A DNA stretch of 64,000 bases, taken from positions 496,001-560,000 of the forward strand of contig NC_018945.1 of NCBI RefSeq assembly GCF_000304475.1. Reading direction: 5' to 3'. The position numbers and the translations under genes were made by a program. The notes beneath the pieces are model-generated. The model was not told the origin of the DNA. It ran no database searches and saw only the letters and a program-made list of their open reading frames with translations. How positions within the stretch are numbered: position 1 is the first letter of the stretch; every line of letters begins with the position of its first letter. Below, piece by piece: positions 28,312 to 37,470 of this stretch. This stretch comes from Kazachstania africana CBS 2517 (Eukaryota; Ascomycota; Saccharomycetes; Saccharomycetales; Saccharomycetaceae).

Positions 28312-29370
28312 ATGCAATCTATAGGGGGCAATATAGACAGTAATGTCAACAAGAACAACGATGCATACCGGGATATGGTCATGAGAATAGTTCAGGAAAA
28401 GATGGCATTTGAAAAGGAATTCAGAAGCTTGCAAACCGGGAAAGAAACAAAAGAGATTTTTAAGACTGAAAATTTAATTTGGAATGTGTCAGAAGAGAGA
28501 TTATACAATTTATTGAGAATAAATGAGAATATCAAAAATTGTTTGCATAATATTTTGGAACTGAAACATAGAGCTGTTTTACCCTCAATATCTAGTGTAT
28601 CCGTACAGCGTCCCATCACGCCGACAACTTTCCCACAGATGTATCCTCCTCAGGTAAACCTAGGTACAGGGGTTATGATGCAACCACCTCCACAATCAGC
28701 AATGGTACCATCTCCACATCAACTGCCACTAGCACAACCTCCAATGACACAGGCTCCTCCACAATTGGCTTCACATATACCTATCATGGCACAATCTGCA
28801 TTGGCACCGGGTCTGATGACAGGATTGCCTCCCGGTCCAAATGTGCCTATAATTGCTAGCCAAAATGTTGATGATAGCAGAGTGTCACGATATAAGGACA
28901 CAATAATAGTGGAACCTAAAGTTAAGGATCCAATGAAAATACCCAGTGTAGTATCACATAGAAATAGAATAGAATCTAAGATAGATTGTAATTTCATTCA
29001 TGATGACGATATTCTCATAGAGATGGAAAAGAAGGGAAAAGTTGGAAATAAGAGGAGAAAGAAGAAAGATGTTAAGATAACACAGGATGAAAATGGAGAG
29101 ATTAAACGATGTAAACATTGTCTTGATGATGATACACCGGAGTGGAGACATGGACCTTATGGGGAAAGAAGTGTTTGTAATGCATGTGGTTTGTTTCATA
29201 GAAAATTGGTACACAAATTTGGATACAAATATTCGAATCTTTTAATGAGATATCGTAGACGATTGAATCCATTGAATAGGAAAGTACCAAATTTCATTGA
29301 AATTCCCGTCGAATTTTTTAATAGGTTACAAAATGATACTTTATTGAATACGGAGTTTTATTCATTATAG
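28312..29370 (+). CDS. GAT2: GATA-type zinc-finger transcription factor Gat2
   Basis: 352 residues (S. cerevisiae Gat2 is longer). One GATA finger of type CX2C-X18-CX2C near the C-terminus: Cys267, Cys270, Cys289 and Cys292 with TPEWRHGPYGERSVCNACG, followed by the basic LFHRKLVHKFGYKYSNLLMRYRRRL tail typical of Gat2. The N-terminal third has a helical segment (~20-90). The middle (~95-185) is Pro/Gln/Met-rich (MYPPQ, QPPPQS, LPPGPN) and may be an activation or repression region. Basic KKGKVGNKRRKKKD precedes the finger. In S. cerevisiae GAT2 (YMR136W) lies near RIM11 (YMR139W), consistent with the kinase found 3 kb downstream. Confidence 0.85.
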   Translation: MQSIGGNIDSNVNKNNDAYRDMVMRIVQEKMAFEKEFRSLQTGKETKEIFKTENLIWNVSEERLYNLLRINENIKNCLHNILELKHRAVLPSISSVSVQRPITPTTFPQMYPPQVNLGTGVMMQPPPQSAMVPSPHQLPLAQPPMTQAPPQLASHIPIMAQSALAPGLMTGLPPGPNVPIIASQNVDDSRVSRYKDTIIVEPKVKDPMKIPSVVSHRNRIESKIDCNFIHDDDILIEMEKKGKVGNKRRKKKDVKITQDENGEIKRCKHCLDDDTPEWRHGPYGERSVCNACGLFHRKLVHKFGYKYSNLLMRYRRRLNPLNRKVPNFIEIPVEFFNRLQNDTLLNTEFYSL

Positions 29371-29624
29371 GTTAATCCTATATATATATATAATTGTAAT
29401 AGTAGTAATATTCATGACAAAGTATTATTTTTAGTCTTTATAGCCTGACGCTATAAAATTGAATCGGCCTGTCACAACTGGCCCAAAGAAAAAAAGAGGT
29501 ACTTCCGTTAACCCTTTAAATAGGTGCACGATATATAAAGAGACGTAAATTACTGGACAGATCTTGGATTGATTAGATGCAGATTTTTCTTGTATAAAAT
29601 ACGATAGATGTAGCAAGGATAAGG

Positions 29625-30680
29625 ATGGTTAAAGTTAGTCTCTTGGGAGCAAACGGAGGTGTTGGACAACCTCTGTCGTTTTTATTGAAATTGAGTCCAT
29701 ACATTTCCAAATTGGCTTTATACGATGTAACAGATTCTAAAGGTCATAAGACTGATATATCACATATTAATACTAACGTTCAAGTTGAATCATATAGCGA
29801 TATCAAAGAAGCTTTAGAAAATGCACATCTAGTGATCATTACAGCTGGAATTGCCAGAAAACCTGGTATGAGTAGAGATGATCTATTTAAGATTAATGGC
29901 GAAATTTTACGTAAACTGTGTATTGATATTTGTCAATTTTGTCCCAACGCAATAATTTTAATTATTTCAAATCCTATAAATTCGATGGTACCATTATTTA
30001 TTGAATGTGTCAAGAGCCAAAATTTAAAATTTGATTTTAGAAAAATTATGGGTATTACTATGTTGGATATAATTAGAGCTGAGACGTTTCTTGGCGATAC
30101 CTTGAATGAAATCAAAGGAGGTAAATTTGGTAATAGACAGTATGATAATTCTAAGATGGGAGAATTGGTTACAGTAGTTGGTGGACATTCAGGCAAGACT
30201 ATAGTTCCAATAGTATTGGATAAATCCGTTATATTTCGATTAGGTAAAAAGTATGATTCATTTATCAAGAGGGTACAATTTGGTGGAGATGAAGTTGTTA
30301 AGGCCAAAAATGGTAAAGGATCGGCGACCTTCTCCATGGCATTTGCAGGGTTCAAATTTATTGAAGAAGTATTGAAGAGCTTACATCGAAATTCTAGTAT
30401 TGATCACGGAAAATATCGAGAATATATTTCAGCCTACGTATATTTGCCTGTGGTAAAGAATGGTAAGAAAATACAAGAAGAATTGGGGAATGATCAATTA
30501 GAATATTTTGGAGTACCCATTAAGTTAAAAAATGGGTATGTAGAAGAAGTTGAGTACGATTTTTTTGAAAAATTGACTTCATGTGAAAGACAAATGGTTG
30601 CTACATCAGTCAATGAATTGCTGGATGAGATTGAAAAGGGAAAGCAATTTGTAAAAGAGTCGAGGACTGTGAAACTGTAG
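29625..30680 (+). CDS. MDH2: Malate dehydrogenase, non-mitochondrial (Mdh2 position, Mdh3-like ends)
   Basis: Interconverts malate and oxaloacetate with NAD. 351 residues. Rossmann motif GANGGVGQP (8-16), substrate arginines in ARKPGMSRDDLF (~79-90) and LDIIRAETF, catalytic His in VGGHSGKTIVPI (~188), and the FGGDEVVKAKNGKGSATFSMAFAG block all present, so it looks active. There is no mitochondrial presequence. The protein starts directly at the Rossmann strand (MVKVSLLG), lacking the Pro-2 extension of S. cerevisiae Mdh2, and ends in VKL, close to the SKL of peroxisomal Mdh3. Position next to a GSK3 gene (YOL126C near YOL128C) points to MDH2. The usual Pro of VPRKPG is Ala here. Confidence 0.85.
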   Translation: MVKVSLLGANGGVGQPLSFLLKLSPYISKLALYDVTDSKGHKTDISHINTNVQVESYSDIKEALENAHLVIITAGIARKPGMSRDDLFKINGEILRKLCIDICQFCPNAIILIISNPINSMVPLFIECVKSQNLKFDFRKIMGITMLDIIRAETFLGDTLNEIKGGKFGNRQYDNSKMGELVTVVGGHSGKTIVPIVLDKSVIFRLGKKYDSFIKRVQFGGDEVVKAKNGKGSATFSMAFAGFKFIEEVLKSLHRNSSIDHGKYREYISAYVYLPVVKNGKKIQEELGNDQLEYFGVPIKLKNGYVEEVEYDFFEKLTSCERQMVATSVNELLDEIEKGKQFVKESRTVKL

Positions 30681-30988
30681 AGCAATATATATATGTATGT
30701 ATGTGTTTCTCAATACACGTGATCTGCCTCCGCGTTCTCCGTCATATAAAGTCAAATTTCTCCACGATTTTCTGACTCTCAGGGACGTCCGAGAAACCAC
30801 TGAAAAAAATAGGCGTTATTATTTAGTGCCAGTTATAAGGAAAGAGAGAGAGAGAGAGGAATAAACAGTGCGTCTAGTGTTTGAGATGGCATTAATAAAA
30901 AAAAAAAGAAAGGCTCTTGGGTCAATGTAATGATACTCTTGGATATACACGTAGCAGCAGCAGCAGTAGTAGTAGTAGTAGTAGTAGT
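30681..30988. other. Spacer with dinucleotide and trinucleotide repeats
   Basis: 308 bp. Contains a TATG/ATGT run just after the MDH stop (30686-30704), a (GA)n tract at 30842-30859, a poly-A run and an AGC/AGT triplet repeat (30953-30988) directly before the next ATG. Confidence 0.6.
30953..30988. repeat. AGC/AGT trinucleotide repeat
   Basis: Twelve consecutive triplets AGC or AGT just upstream of ATG 30989. In frame with the downstream ORF they would read as poly-Ser, but that frame opens only at a TTG (30917), so the tract is probably 5' leader. Confidence 0.8.
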
Positions 30989-31645
30989 ATGGTGTCGATA
31001 GTGGATAAGATCAAGAAGATACGCATTCACCGTCGGAAGAAACCTGTGGAACCAGCCGATAATAATAGTAATAACATCAACAATAATGGTGAAGACGTTC
31101 CGCCACCGGGGGACGATCCTGAGTATATGAAGATGATTGATGCGAGGATAGAGAAGAAACTGTTGAGCTTGCCCGTGGTCACCACGACCACAGTGTCGAG
31201 TGACGAGACTCTCAATGAAGACGCAAACAATTACAAGTATATAGTAGTCACCAACGCGCAGGAGTTCAGATTCAAGAAGTACAGACGGGATAACCATCAT
31301 CAGGGGGAACAGAAGGACCCTACAAGCAAGAGACTGACGAGTGAGCGCATCTTGAAGATGATAAACTTCGACAACCAATACAGGATGGACCTCGAGGACG
31401 AACGCTACGTGCGATTTACTAACAAATACTACTGCTGTAGCAGAAGCAACAGTAGTAGCGATAGTACTCACCACCATTGCCATTCATCATCGATCGTCGC
31501 AGCTAAATTTCGTATGTATAAAAAAAGTGGGTACCCACATTTTTTATTTTTTTTTGCCTTTTCACTTTTTCCCAGTTTTCTCGGCCGCTCGCGCCGTGAT
31601 CTGATTCGCCGCAGGGGCAAACGGGGGCAGAATGGAGGAGAATGA
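30989..31645 (+). CDS. Unrecognised basic/low-complexity protein, 218 codons
   Basis: I do not recognise this gene. From ATG 30989 the protein begins VSIVDKIKKIRIHRRKKPVE, then Asn-rich and Pro-rich stretches, a charged core (EYMKMIDARIEKKLLSLP, KYIVVTNAQEFRFKKYRRD, SERILKMINFDNQYRMDLED), a Cys/Ser/His-rich segment and a C-terminal region that becomes Phe-rich then Arg-rich. The core looks like real protein; the last ~45 codons, after a GTATGT at 31512-31517 (identical to the yeast 5' splice site), do not. A TACTAAC lies inside the ORF (31417-31423) but upstream of that GTATGT, so the two cannot define one intron. It sits between MDH and the GSK3 gene, where S. cerevisiae has RPL25 or PSO2/CIN4; it is none of these. 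Confidence 0.45.
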   Translation: MVSIVDKIKKIRIHRRKKPVEPADNNSNNINNNGEDVPPPGDDPEYMKMIDARIEKKLLSLPVVTTTTVSSDETLNEDANNYKYIVVTNAQEFRFKKYRRDNHHQGEQKDPTSKRLTSERILKMINFDNQYRMDLEDERYVRFTNKYYCCSRSNSSSDSTHHHCHSSSIVAAKFRMYKKSGYPHFLFFFAFSLFPSFLGRSRRDLIRRRGKRGQNGGE

Positions 31646-32335
31646 GTCCATATGGAGAGAAAGAATGAATGAATAAAGCGTTTAAATTACATTGCTGAGA
31701 CGCGTGAACTAGCAATTGAAATTTGATTGATAAGAGATCTTTCAGTGTGGAAGTTGTTATTAATTTGATTCGTCTTATTCACGTTTTCTTTGTTGACCCT
31801 CTTGACCCACTACAACTCTATTTTTCTTTCGGTGGATTACAAAACAAGGGAATTCAGATTATCAGAACATAAAAAAAGTAAAACTACAGAACTATATAAA
31901 TAAGAAGTTCTGTCTTTATCGATAACCAATTGATCCCAGAATATATTCAGTTTCTCTGGCTGCAATAATCATCATTTTACTCATTTTACATTCCGAGTCT
32001 CCAATTTTCCTCTACTACCTCTCATTTTATTTTATTTTTGCATATTCCATTTGTTAGCCATTGTAATCCTCTTTTTCTGTATCCATTGTTGACATTCAAA
32101 ATATTCACTGAAACAAACACAGGACAAGTTTAAAGAAGCACTCACATTCAATTATTTATCTATTTGTGACTCTTTCCCTCCTACTCCTCCTCCTCCTCCT
32201 CCCCCATTGTATGAGTATCGCAGTGATATAAAGAGAACCCTCCCTATTATTATCAATTAGAGAAAAAGCAAACAAGCCAAAAATAATAAAAAAGCTCTTT
32301 CTACTCCTCCTTCTTTGACAGCTACTAACATCATC
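31646..32335. other. Promoter region of the GSK3-type kinase
   Basis: 690 bp, T- and pyrimidine-rich on the plus strand with a (CTC)n run near 32180-32205. It probably includes a long 5' leader of the kinase gene. No other gene recognised. Confidence 0.45.
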
Positions 32336-33493
32336 ATGAATATTGAATCCATCAATAATCAAATTCATATAGTGCACAAACAAGTCTACCATGGTCATCC
32401 AATAGATCCAAATCAACTTATAATATCGTCATCATCATCAGCAGCACCATCAAATAATGAAGATCCAGTGGAAATTTCATACCCTACAACAGAAGTAGTG
32501 GGGCATGGTTCCTTCGGTGTAGTATTCACAACAACTTTGAAAGAAACTAATGAAACTGTAGCCATTAAAAAAGTACTTCAAGATAGAAGATTCAAAAATA
32601 GAGAATTAGAAATAATGAAACTTCTAAAACATGATAATATAATCGATTTAAAATATTATTTCTACGAAAAAGATAATGATCAAGATGATATTTATTTAAA
32701 TTTAATCCTAGATTACATGCCACAATCTTTATATCAAAGATTACGTCATTTTGTACATCAACGTACTACAATGCCAAGATTAGAAATCAAATTTTACATG
32801 TTTCAACTATTTAAGGCTTTAAATTATATGCATAACTTCACTAACGTTTGTCACAGAGATATTAAACCTCAAAATCTTCTGGTGGACCCACAATCTTGGT
32901 GTCTTAAAATTTGTGATTTTGGTTCCGCTAAACAATTGAAACCAACAGAACCAAATGTTTCATACATTTGTTCAAGATATTATAGGGCTCCTGAATTGAT
33001 TTTTGGTGCTACTAATTATACAAATCAAATTGATATTTGGTCAAGTGGTTGTGTAATGGCTGAATTATTATTAGGTCAACCAATGTTTCCCGGTGAAAGT
33101 GGTATAGATCAATTGGTTGAAATAATTAAAATATTAGGAACTCCAACAAGACAAGAAATTTGTTCAATGAATTCAAATTATATGGATCATAAATTCCCAC
33201 AAATAAAAGCAATTCCATTAAATAAAGTCTTTAAAAAAGAAGATAATCTTACAATAGATTTTCTAAGTAATACTTTGAAATATGACCCTAATGAAAGATT
33301 TTTACCCTTTCAATGTTTAATTCATGAATACTTCGATGAACTGAGAGAAATCCATGAAGATTACAAAGTTAAAGATTTAAATCTTTTCAAATTCAATGAA
33401 GAAGTTGAATTCGGTCATATTAAACATGAACATCAATTGCAAACACTCAAAACAAAACTGTTTTCAAGAGGAATTAATGTGAATAATTATTAA
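32336..33493 (+). CDS. RIM11: GSK3-family protein kinase (Rim11/Ygk3 type)
   Basis: 385 residues (S. cerevisiae Rim11 370). A Ser-rich N-terminus (1-45) precedes the kinase domain: glycine loop [11 protein letters not shown] (~54), VAIKKVLQD with the ATP Lys, catalytic HRDIKPQN (His173), DFGSAKQL, and [12 protein letters not shown] with the GSK3 activating tyrosine (Tyr210). CDFGSA and [20 protein letters not shown] are GSK3 signatures. Rim11 phosphorylates Ume6 and Ime1 to start meiosis; Ygk3 opposes Msn2-dependent stress functions. The open frame begins with TTG at 32315, but ATG 32336 is the likely start. The context (GAT2 and MDH nearby) merges YMR139W and YOL128C tracks, so the exact paralogue name is uncertain. 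Confidence 0.87.
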   Translation: MNIESINNQIHIVHKQVYHGHPIDPNQLIISSSSSAAPSNNEDPVEISYPTTEVVGHGSFGVVFTTTLKETNETVAIKKVLQDRRFKNRELEIMKLLKHDNIIDLKYYFYEKDNDQDDIYLNLILDYMPQSLYQRLRHFVHQRTTMPRLEIKFYMFQLFKALNYMHNFTNVCHRDIKPQNLLVDPQSWCLKICDFGSAKQLKPTEPNVSYICSRYYRAPELIFGATNYTNQIDIWSSGCVMAELLLGQPMFPGESGIDQLVEIIKILGTPTRQEICSMNSNYMDHKFPQIKAIPLNKVFKKEDNLTIDFLSNTLKYDPNERFLPFQCLIHEYFDELREIHEDYKVKDLNLFKFNEEVEFGHIKHEHQLQTLKTKLFSRGINVNNY

Positions 33494-34788
33494 CAGCAAG
33501 AGTGATCCATTGTTAAAAATTAAAAAGGTAAAAAAGGAGAAAGCAATTAACCACAGAAGTATTGTACAACTTCTTTAATTTTTCCCGGTGTCCCTTTCTT
33601 ATATACTCTATTATATGCAGTCAAAATTTAAAGTCTAATAAAAATTAGAAAGTTCTGTAATCATCTAATCCCAGAATGAACGAACCAATTTATAGCTTAA
33701 TTCCCTCATGGATGTTTTTGCTTGAAAAGAATGAAATAAGCCATTATTTATGGGACACAGTCAGTCCAAGAAAAAAGTCATGCATGGAATTAACTAAATT
33801 ATGACAGTATCTTTCGTAAAAAGCTGTTCGAACTGGATTTCGGAAAGCCATAGTGGAAAAATGCCATGATAGAATACAATGACCTACTGGATTTTTATAA
33901 AGAAACATGGCTTAGCCCACTCGCCAACCGTTTCCCATCGCATCGATGTTTTTTTGGCCCTAATTGCCAAATTTGTGCTTGTAATTATGCCCACCCGTGG
34001 AAATTATACATTGTTTAATAAGTTATGAGCTCTACTTTCCCTTCAATTTTTCGCTTTCGTTTAAAACAGATATTTCAGTGACATTTCATTTTCTACTCTT
34101 GTTTTCAAGGACAGGAAACTTATCGAACGTTTACATCTGTGCAAAAGTGCCTAATCATGCTTTATCTCTCATTTCCTGCTCACATCAATAGATTTTTTGA
34201 GATGGGCTGGCAAAGGTTGTCTAAGAAATTGATACTTTATTCTACTGGTCCCAATCTATCGAAACTAGTTACATATATTTTTAAAAAGTTGATAACTACC
34301 ATCTTTTGCATCATTGTTCTATACGTGTATAGTACGCAACAAATAAATTGTAAAAAGTGGGAAAGAGATAAAGAAGAAAAGCATCACTCTTGTCACGAGT
34401 AGCATTATATATTCATATACATATAGTGAAGAAAAATAATTCGAATTGAGCTGGATTAGGAACTGAGGTTTTGTAACAATCTTATTAGTAGTGAACGCAC
34501 AAAAACCCCATTATTTAAAGTACATACATAGAAAAACAGTGATTAACGATATATCCAGTAGTAACAAAAGGAGATGGGTCAAATACTAAAAGTGCTTAAG
34601 CCTGGAGTTTCACAAAAACAGGTTCACAAATTTATAGGTAAATATTTTGCTGTATAATTGAATATATAAGCACGCCATTCCTATTTATATTGAACTTGAC
34701 TTTCTAATTAAGAAAAGAGGAAGGCTAGATTTGCCAAAAACGCTTTCGTTAGAGGAAATTAAGAACGTGAGGAGTAACACGTCAAATT
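33494..34788. other. Spacer between the GSK3 gene and the adhesin, with small ORFs
   Basis: 1.3 kb. Holds an 81-codon ATG frame (34157-34402) and a short frame at 34575 with a protein-like continuation after a gap (see findings). No known small gene recognised. Confidence 0.45.
34157..34402 (+). CDS. Doubtful small ORF with one hydrophobic segment, 81 codons
   Basis: ATG at 34157 (frame open from GTG 34139). The product has a basic middle (RLSKKLILYS), a probable membrane span (~45-60, LITTIFCIIVLYVY) and a charged tail (KKWERDKEEKHH). The layout would suit a small single-span membrane protein, but I know no homologue and the surrounding DNA gives no support. Confidence 0.2.
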   Translation: MLYLSFPAHINRFFEMGWQRLSKKLILYSTGPNLSKLVTYIFKKLITTIFCIIVLYVYSTQQINCKKWERDKEEKHHSCHE

Positions 34789-37470
34789 TCAAATAATAAA
34801 AAGCGCAAAGAATAAGCAATGCACTAAAGCTTTTAATGATTTTCTCATTACTATAGAAGGAGCACTTCCCTGATAAATTATACCGCTGGTTGTGCTTGAA
34901 ATAAGCGTTGTTGTTGAATATTCATTATCAGCAGGTTGTTTAGGATTATTTACGCTAGTGGATGAAGCGCTAAATCCTGTGGCTGCGGTAATACTTGATT
35001 CCACAGTAGTAGATTCCAGTGCAGAGGCCGATAACACTTTTGCAGTGTCACTGTCACTTTCACCGAGTATAGTGGTGCCAGTTGCAAGCTCATTGGCGAG
35101 AGTAGGGTGTGCTGACGTAGCTCTTGAACGATTTGTGTTACCATCAATACTTCCCACCGATTCATTCCACACAGTGGATGTGACAGGAGAAGAGCCCGGA
35201 GCGATCTTAGTGGTGTGGGCTGGTAATGCATCAATCACAGAGGTCGACGTAGCAGTATAAGTGCTACCGGCAGCGTCGGTGGTTTCACATTCAGAAACAA
35301 CAGCAGTGATGGTAGAAGTACCGGAAGTAATGGTGGTAGTGTAGTGTGCTAATGCATCAATCACAGAGGTCGACGTAGCAGTATAAGTGCTACCGGCAGC
35401 GTCGGTGGTTTCACATTCAGAAACAACAGCAGTTATGGTAGAAGAGCTGGAAGTAATGGTGGTAGTGTAGTGCGCTAACGCATCAATCAGATATGTAGAT
35501 GTAGCAGTATAAGTGCTACCAGCAGAGTCGGTGGTTTCGTATCCAGAAACAACAGCAGTGATGGTAGAAGAACCGGAAGTAATGATGGTAGTGTAGTGTG
35601 CTAATTTAATCATAGATGTAGCTTCAGCAGTATAGGAGCTAGCTGAAGAAGTCATTTCACTTGGCGTACTCACAACGAAGGAACTTGCTATAGAGAGAGA
35701 ACTTTGTACAGCTGATGAAGCTAATTCGCTTGATGAACCAGCAACTGAGGAAGAGCTTGGTACAGCCGAAGAGCTGGCAATCGAAGAGCTAACTACACTT
35801 GATGAACCAGCAACTGAAGAGGAGCTTGGTCCAACAGACGAAGCTAATTCGGTCGATGAACCAGCAACTGAAGAGGAGCTTGGTCCAACAGACGAAGCTA
35901 ATTCGGTCGATGAACCAGCAACTGAAGAGGAGCTTGGTGCAACAGAAGAGCTACCTGAACTTGACGAACCAGCAACTGAAGAGGAGCTTAGAACAACAGA
36001 AGAGCTACCTGAACTTGACGAACCAGTAACTGAAGAGGAGCTTGGCGCAACAGAAGAGCTAACTACACTTGACGAACCAGTAACTGAAGAGGAGCTTGGC
36101 GCAACAGAAGAGCTAACAGTAGATGGAGGATACCTGCCACTGATAAGATAATCTGAACTGGCCGTCATAATTGTTCCATCAGATGTTGTCCAGTAGTAGG
36201 ACCTAAAGTCAACCTCAAAGTAGCTCTCCCCAGATAATGTTGAAGTGAAAGTATAATCTGTGGGTAAAGGACTATATGTGTAAGTGTTCGTAACCGTGGA
36301 AAACTGGGTATATTCATCACAGTGCATAGCGGGTCCTGTACAGCTAGTACACATAGCTGACGCTTTGTTTGGAGCCTTAGCAGTATATTTTATAGTCGTT
36401 CCAGTGGCCATAAAAGAGGAGGCTGTATAACCTGTACCAATGGAAAAACTGAAAGAACCTTCACTAGTCACAACCTCTAACACACCAGTTGTAGAATCAT
36501 AGCTGTAACTATCAATCCCTTGAGGTATATTTATGGTATTGTTACTACCAAAACCATATACCGTTATGGTTGCATCAGTAAATGCTTCCATAGTCAATGA
36601 AGCCGTAGAATCACCCAAATAAATTTCCTGGTTCCCAATTTCTGACGGATCTGAGAGTACCAACTCGGAACTACCGACCAGAACGATACAACCACCTCCT
36701 GTTATCTCAGAAGTTTGGTCATAAGTAGTAGAATTTAAGCACAACGCACCTTCATTGGTTATTGCGCTCGCAGTTAAAGTAACTTTGTCGTTGGGCTCTG
36801 CAGGTTGTATGACGAAAATCCCGGCGTTCGTAAAACCGTCACTATCAATTGTAACCGTAGTGCCGTCATTTGCATATATGTACGCAATTGCCATGTTCAT
36901 AAATGATGGTGAAGTAATTGAAATGTCCATGCCTGAGGAAGCATTTGGATCCTCCATCATTAGTATACCTGCATTAGTGACATCACCAATGAAGTTAATA
37001 TCCATACCAGATGCACCAGCAGTTTCATCATATATACATAGTGCAAAATCATTGGTTATTGAACCGTAAAAATAATGATGGAGACCAGATTCTATAAAAA
37101 GTCCGGTGGTGTCATTTGAAATAACCAAGTCATCAATTAGAACTGTATCGCCTACCACAGTATCCAAGCCAGATATGGTTTGACCAAATGTGCTTGGAAG
37201 TAGGTATAGAAGAACATTTAGTAGATATATTAGGTGATATTGTTGTTTCGATCGCCCTTGAAAAAAGGTCGAAAAGATATTATGAAAAAGCAGAAAGCAG
37301 GATAAAGGTGCTATTTTCACTCTCGATATTCCAATCTGATCCTTTAAAATAATAGCTTTGGTTGAAGAAATTGAAATCCTAACCAAAGAGGCAAATAAAT
37401 ATGGTGTTGTAGGACAAAGAGAGCCCTTGTAAGATAACTGAAAAAAAAATTGTGTTCTATATCTTAGCAT
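34789..37470 (-). CDS. Large GPI-anchored adhesin with Hyphal_reg_CWP-like N-terminal domain and tandem Ser/Thr repeats
   Basis: 893 residues from ATG 37468-37470. A secretory signal-like segment (YHLIYLLNVLLYLLPSTFG, ~81-99) precedes a beta-rich domain (~100-430) whose SGLDTVVGDTVLIDDLVIS, ITNEGALCLN, GGGCIVLVGSSELVLSDPS and CxxCTGPAMHCDEYTQF blocks resemble the Hyphal_reg_CWP family of fungal wall proteins. Then come 18-residue Ser-rich repeats (54 bp each) and 42-residue Thr-rich repeats (126 bp each, ALAHYTTTITSGTSTITAVV type), a Ser/Thr stalk and a hydrophobic GPI signal (KALVHCLFFALFII). This is the layout of a ligand-binding wall adhesin. About 80 residues lie before the signal segment without a nearer ATG, which is odd. 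No ohnologue or position in S. cerevisiae. Confidence 0.85.
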   Translation of the reverse strand: MLRYRTQFFFQLSYKGSLCPTTPYLFASLVRISISSTKAIILKDQIGISRVKIAPLSCFLLFHNIFSTFFQGRSKQQYHLIYLLNVLLYLLPSTFGQTISGLDTVVGDTVLIDDLVISNDTTGLFIESGLHHYFYGSITNDFALCIYDETAGASGMDINFIGDVTNAGILMMEDPNASSGMDISITSPSFMNMAIAYIYANDGTTVTIDSDGFTNAGIFVIQPAEPNDKVTLTASAITNEGALCLNSTTYDQTSEITGGGCIVLVGSSELVLSDPSEIGNQEIYLGDSTASLTMEAFTDATITVYGFGSNNTINIPQGIDSYSYDSTTGVLEVVTSEGSFSFSIGTGYTASSFMATGTTIKYTAKAPNKASAMCTSCTGPAMHCDEYTQFSTVTNTYTYSPLPTDYTFTSTLSGESYFEVDFRSYYWTTSDGTIMTASSDYLISGRYPPSTVSSSVAPSSSSVTGSSSVVSSSVAPSSSSVTGSSSSGSSSVVLSSSSVAGSSSSGSSSVAPSSSSVAGSSTELASSVGPSSSSVAGSSTELASSVGPSSSSVAGSSSVVSSSIASSSAVPSSSSVAGSSSELASSAVQSSLSIASSFVVSTPSEMTSSASSYTAEATSMIKLAHYTTIITSGSSTITAVVSGYETTDSAGSTYTATSTYLIDALAHYTTTITSSSSTITAVVSECETTDAAGSTYTATSTSVIDALAHYTTTITSGTSTITAVVSECETTDAAGSTYTATSTSVIDALPAHTTKIAPGSSPVTSTVWNESVGSIDGNTNRSRATSAHPTLANELATGTTILGESDSDTAKVLSASALESTTVESSITAATGFSASSTSVNNPKQPADNEYSTTTLISSTTSGIIYQGSAPSIVMRKSLKALVHCLFFALFII
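35225..35640 (-). repeat. 126-bp tandem repeats in the adhesin (42-residue unit)
   Basis: Units begin at 35225, 35351, 35477 and 35603 with an exact 126-bp period; the fourth is partial. The two units at 35225 and 35351 are nearly identical over most of their length. The unit encodes a Thr/Ser-rich segment with one Cys (SECETTD). Confidence 0.9.
35801..36124 (-). repeat. 54-bp tandem repeats in the adhesin (18-residue Ser-rich unit)
   Basis: Six units with starts at 35801, 35855, 35909, 35963, 36017 and 36071. Each encodes variants of APSSSSVTGSSS-type serine repeats. Some adjacent copies are identical over long stretches, indicating recent slippage or recombination. Confidence 0.9.

Noticed and set aside
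31417..31440. TACTAAC followed by TAG, resembling branch point and 3' splice site
   Set aside because: Lies in the middle of a continuous coding frame; the only upstream GTATGT-like runs are in the TATG repeat after the MDH stop (30695-30704), and no short exon is evident.
30833..31483. 216-codon minus-strand frame opposite the unrecognised ORF
   Set aside because: Val/Ile/Thr-rich with poly-Thr and poly-Ala from the triplet repeat and no ordered domain; the plus-strand frame has the more protein-like charged core.
35799..36029. Perfect 18-residue repeats (MNQQLKRSLVQQTKLIRS type) on the plus strand
   Set aside because: Antisense reading of the adhesin 54-bp repeats; the minus strand has the signal, domain and GPI end.
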